Shown here one piece after another: positions 5,956 through 6,054 of a stretch of DNA of 6,054 bases; within the stretch, counting starts at the first letter, position 1, and each line of letters begins with the position of its first letter. The translations under genes were made by a program, and so were the position numbers. The DNA comes from Puniceicoccaceae bacterium (GTDB lineage: Bacteria; Verrucomicrobiota; Verrucomicrobiia; Opitutales; Coraliomargaritaceae). The notes below the pieces were generated by a model that was not told the origin of the DNA, ran no database searches, and saw only the letters and a program-made list of their open reading frames with translations. Location: assembly GCA_003566795.1 (NCBI GenBank), contig PXBU01000349.1, positions 1 to 6,054 of the forward strand. The letters run 5' to 3'.

Positions 5956-6054
5956 TTATTGTCGACGATTGGCCCAGAGCAGTGGGTGGCGCATGGGTAG
6001 GTTGCGCAAGACCTCGAATACCTCGGGGTCGGCCTCCAAATCTTTCCAAAGGGC
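5956..6054 (-). CDS. C-terminal fragment of an unidentified protein (partial at right edge)
   Basis: On the minus strand the frame is open from the window edge to TAA (5958-5956), giving 32 residues that begin ALWKDLEADPEVFEVL and end HPLLWANRRQ. The composition is protein-like: an acidic amphipathic stretch, then a proline/tryptophan-containing basic end. About two thirds of third codon positions are G or C. The orientation makes it convergent with the SDR gene, leaving a 205-bp gap filled with hairpins, which is a plausible gene end. I do not recognise the family. The fragment is short enough that a chance open frame in GC-rich DNA remains possible. Confidence 0.5.
   Translation of the reverse strand, partial: ALWKDLEADPEVFEVLRNLPMRHPLLWANRRQ

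Noticed and set aside
5997..6013. Third GTAG followed by a short palindrome (GGTTGCGCAAGACC)
   Set aside because: It lies inside the probable coding end of the right-edge gene, on the other strand and with a shorter bulged stem, so chance is more likely than a REP.
1..6054. CRISPR array, tRNA, rRNA, riboswitch or complete insertion sequence ends
   Set aside because: No regularly spaced repeats, no tRNA-like cloverleaf and no recognised riboswitch core were found, and no terminal inverted repeats or target duplications were found around the transposase gene.

Overview
The window looks like bacterial chromosome with a moderately high GC content. Protein features point towards Verrucomicrobiota, perhaps the Opitutales/Puniceicoccales side. 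The clues are a UvrC with no linker cysteine cluster and a REP-associated transposase with a long C-terminal extension carrying an LRCRVRYFTDG motif. This assignment rests on remembered family resemblance, not on a search.

Layout: (1) 1-525 (+) is the C-terminal part of a clamp-loader protein, best read as DNA polymerase III delta' (holB); it enters from outside the window. (2) 608-1651 (-) is a complete RAYT-type Y1/HUH transposase gene, convergent with holB. (3) 1775-3058 (-) is a full-length cinA (MoCF-like domain plus PncC NMN-deamidase domain). (4) 3106-4590 (+) is a compact uvrC, divergent from cinA across only 47 bp. (5) 4591-5024 is a 434-bp non-coding, partly AT-rich stretch holding two copies of a CCAGG-centred palindrome exactly 250 bp apart and, between them, a GTAG-headed REP-like hairpin. 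(6) 5025-5750 (+) encodes a classical short-chain dehydrogenase/reductase. (7) 5751-5955 is non-coding and hairpin-rich, with a second GTAG-headed hairpin. (8) 5956-6054 (-) is probably the last 32 codons of an unidentified gene running off the right edge.

How the parts relate: holB, uvrC and cinA are housekeeping genes of replication, nucleotide excision repair and pyridine-nucleotide salvage. DNA repair consumes NAD in the ligase step of bacteria and yields NMN, the substrate of the PncC domain, so the cinA/uvrC divergence may be more than chance, although this is inference. The transposase lacks the look of an ordinary insertion sequence: no terminal repeats or target duplications were found. 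It fits a single-copy RAYT that could act on REP-like palindromes such as those on either side of the SDR gene.

No obviously new multi-gene system is present. The points most worth a second look are the two GTAG hairpins sharing a window with a RAYT gene, the 250-bp-spaced twin palindromes upstream of the SDR, the cysteine-less UvrC linker, and promoter placements suggesting leaderless mRNAs.
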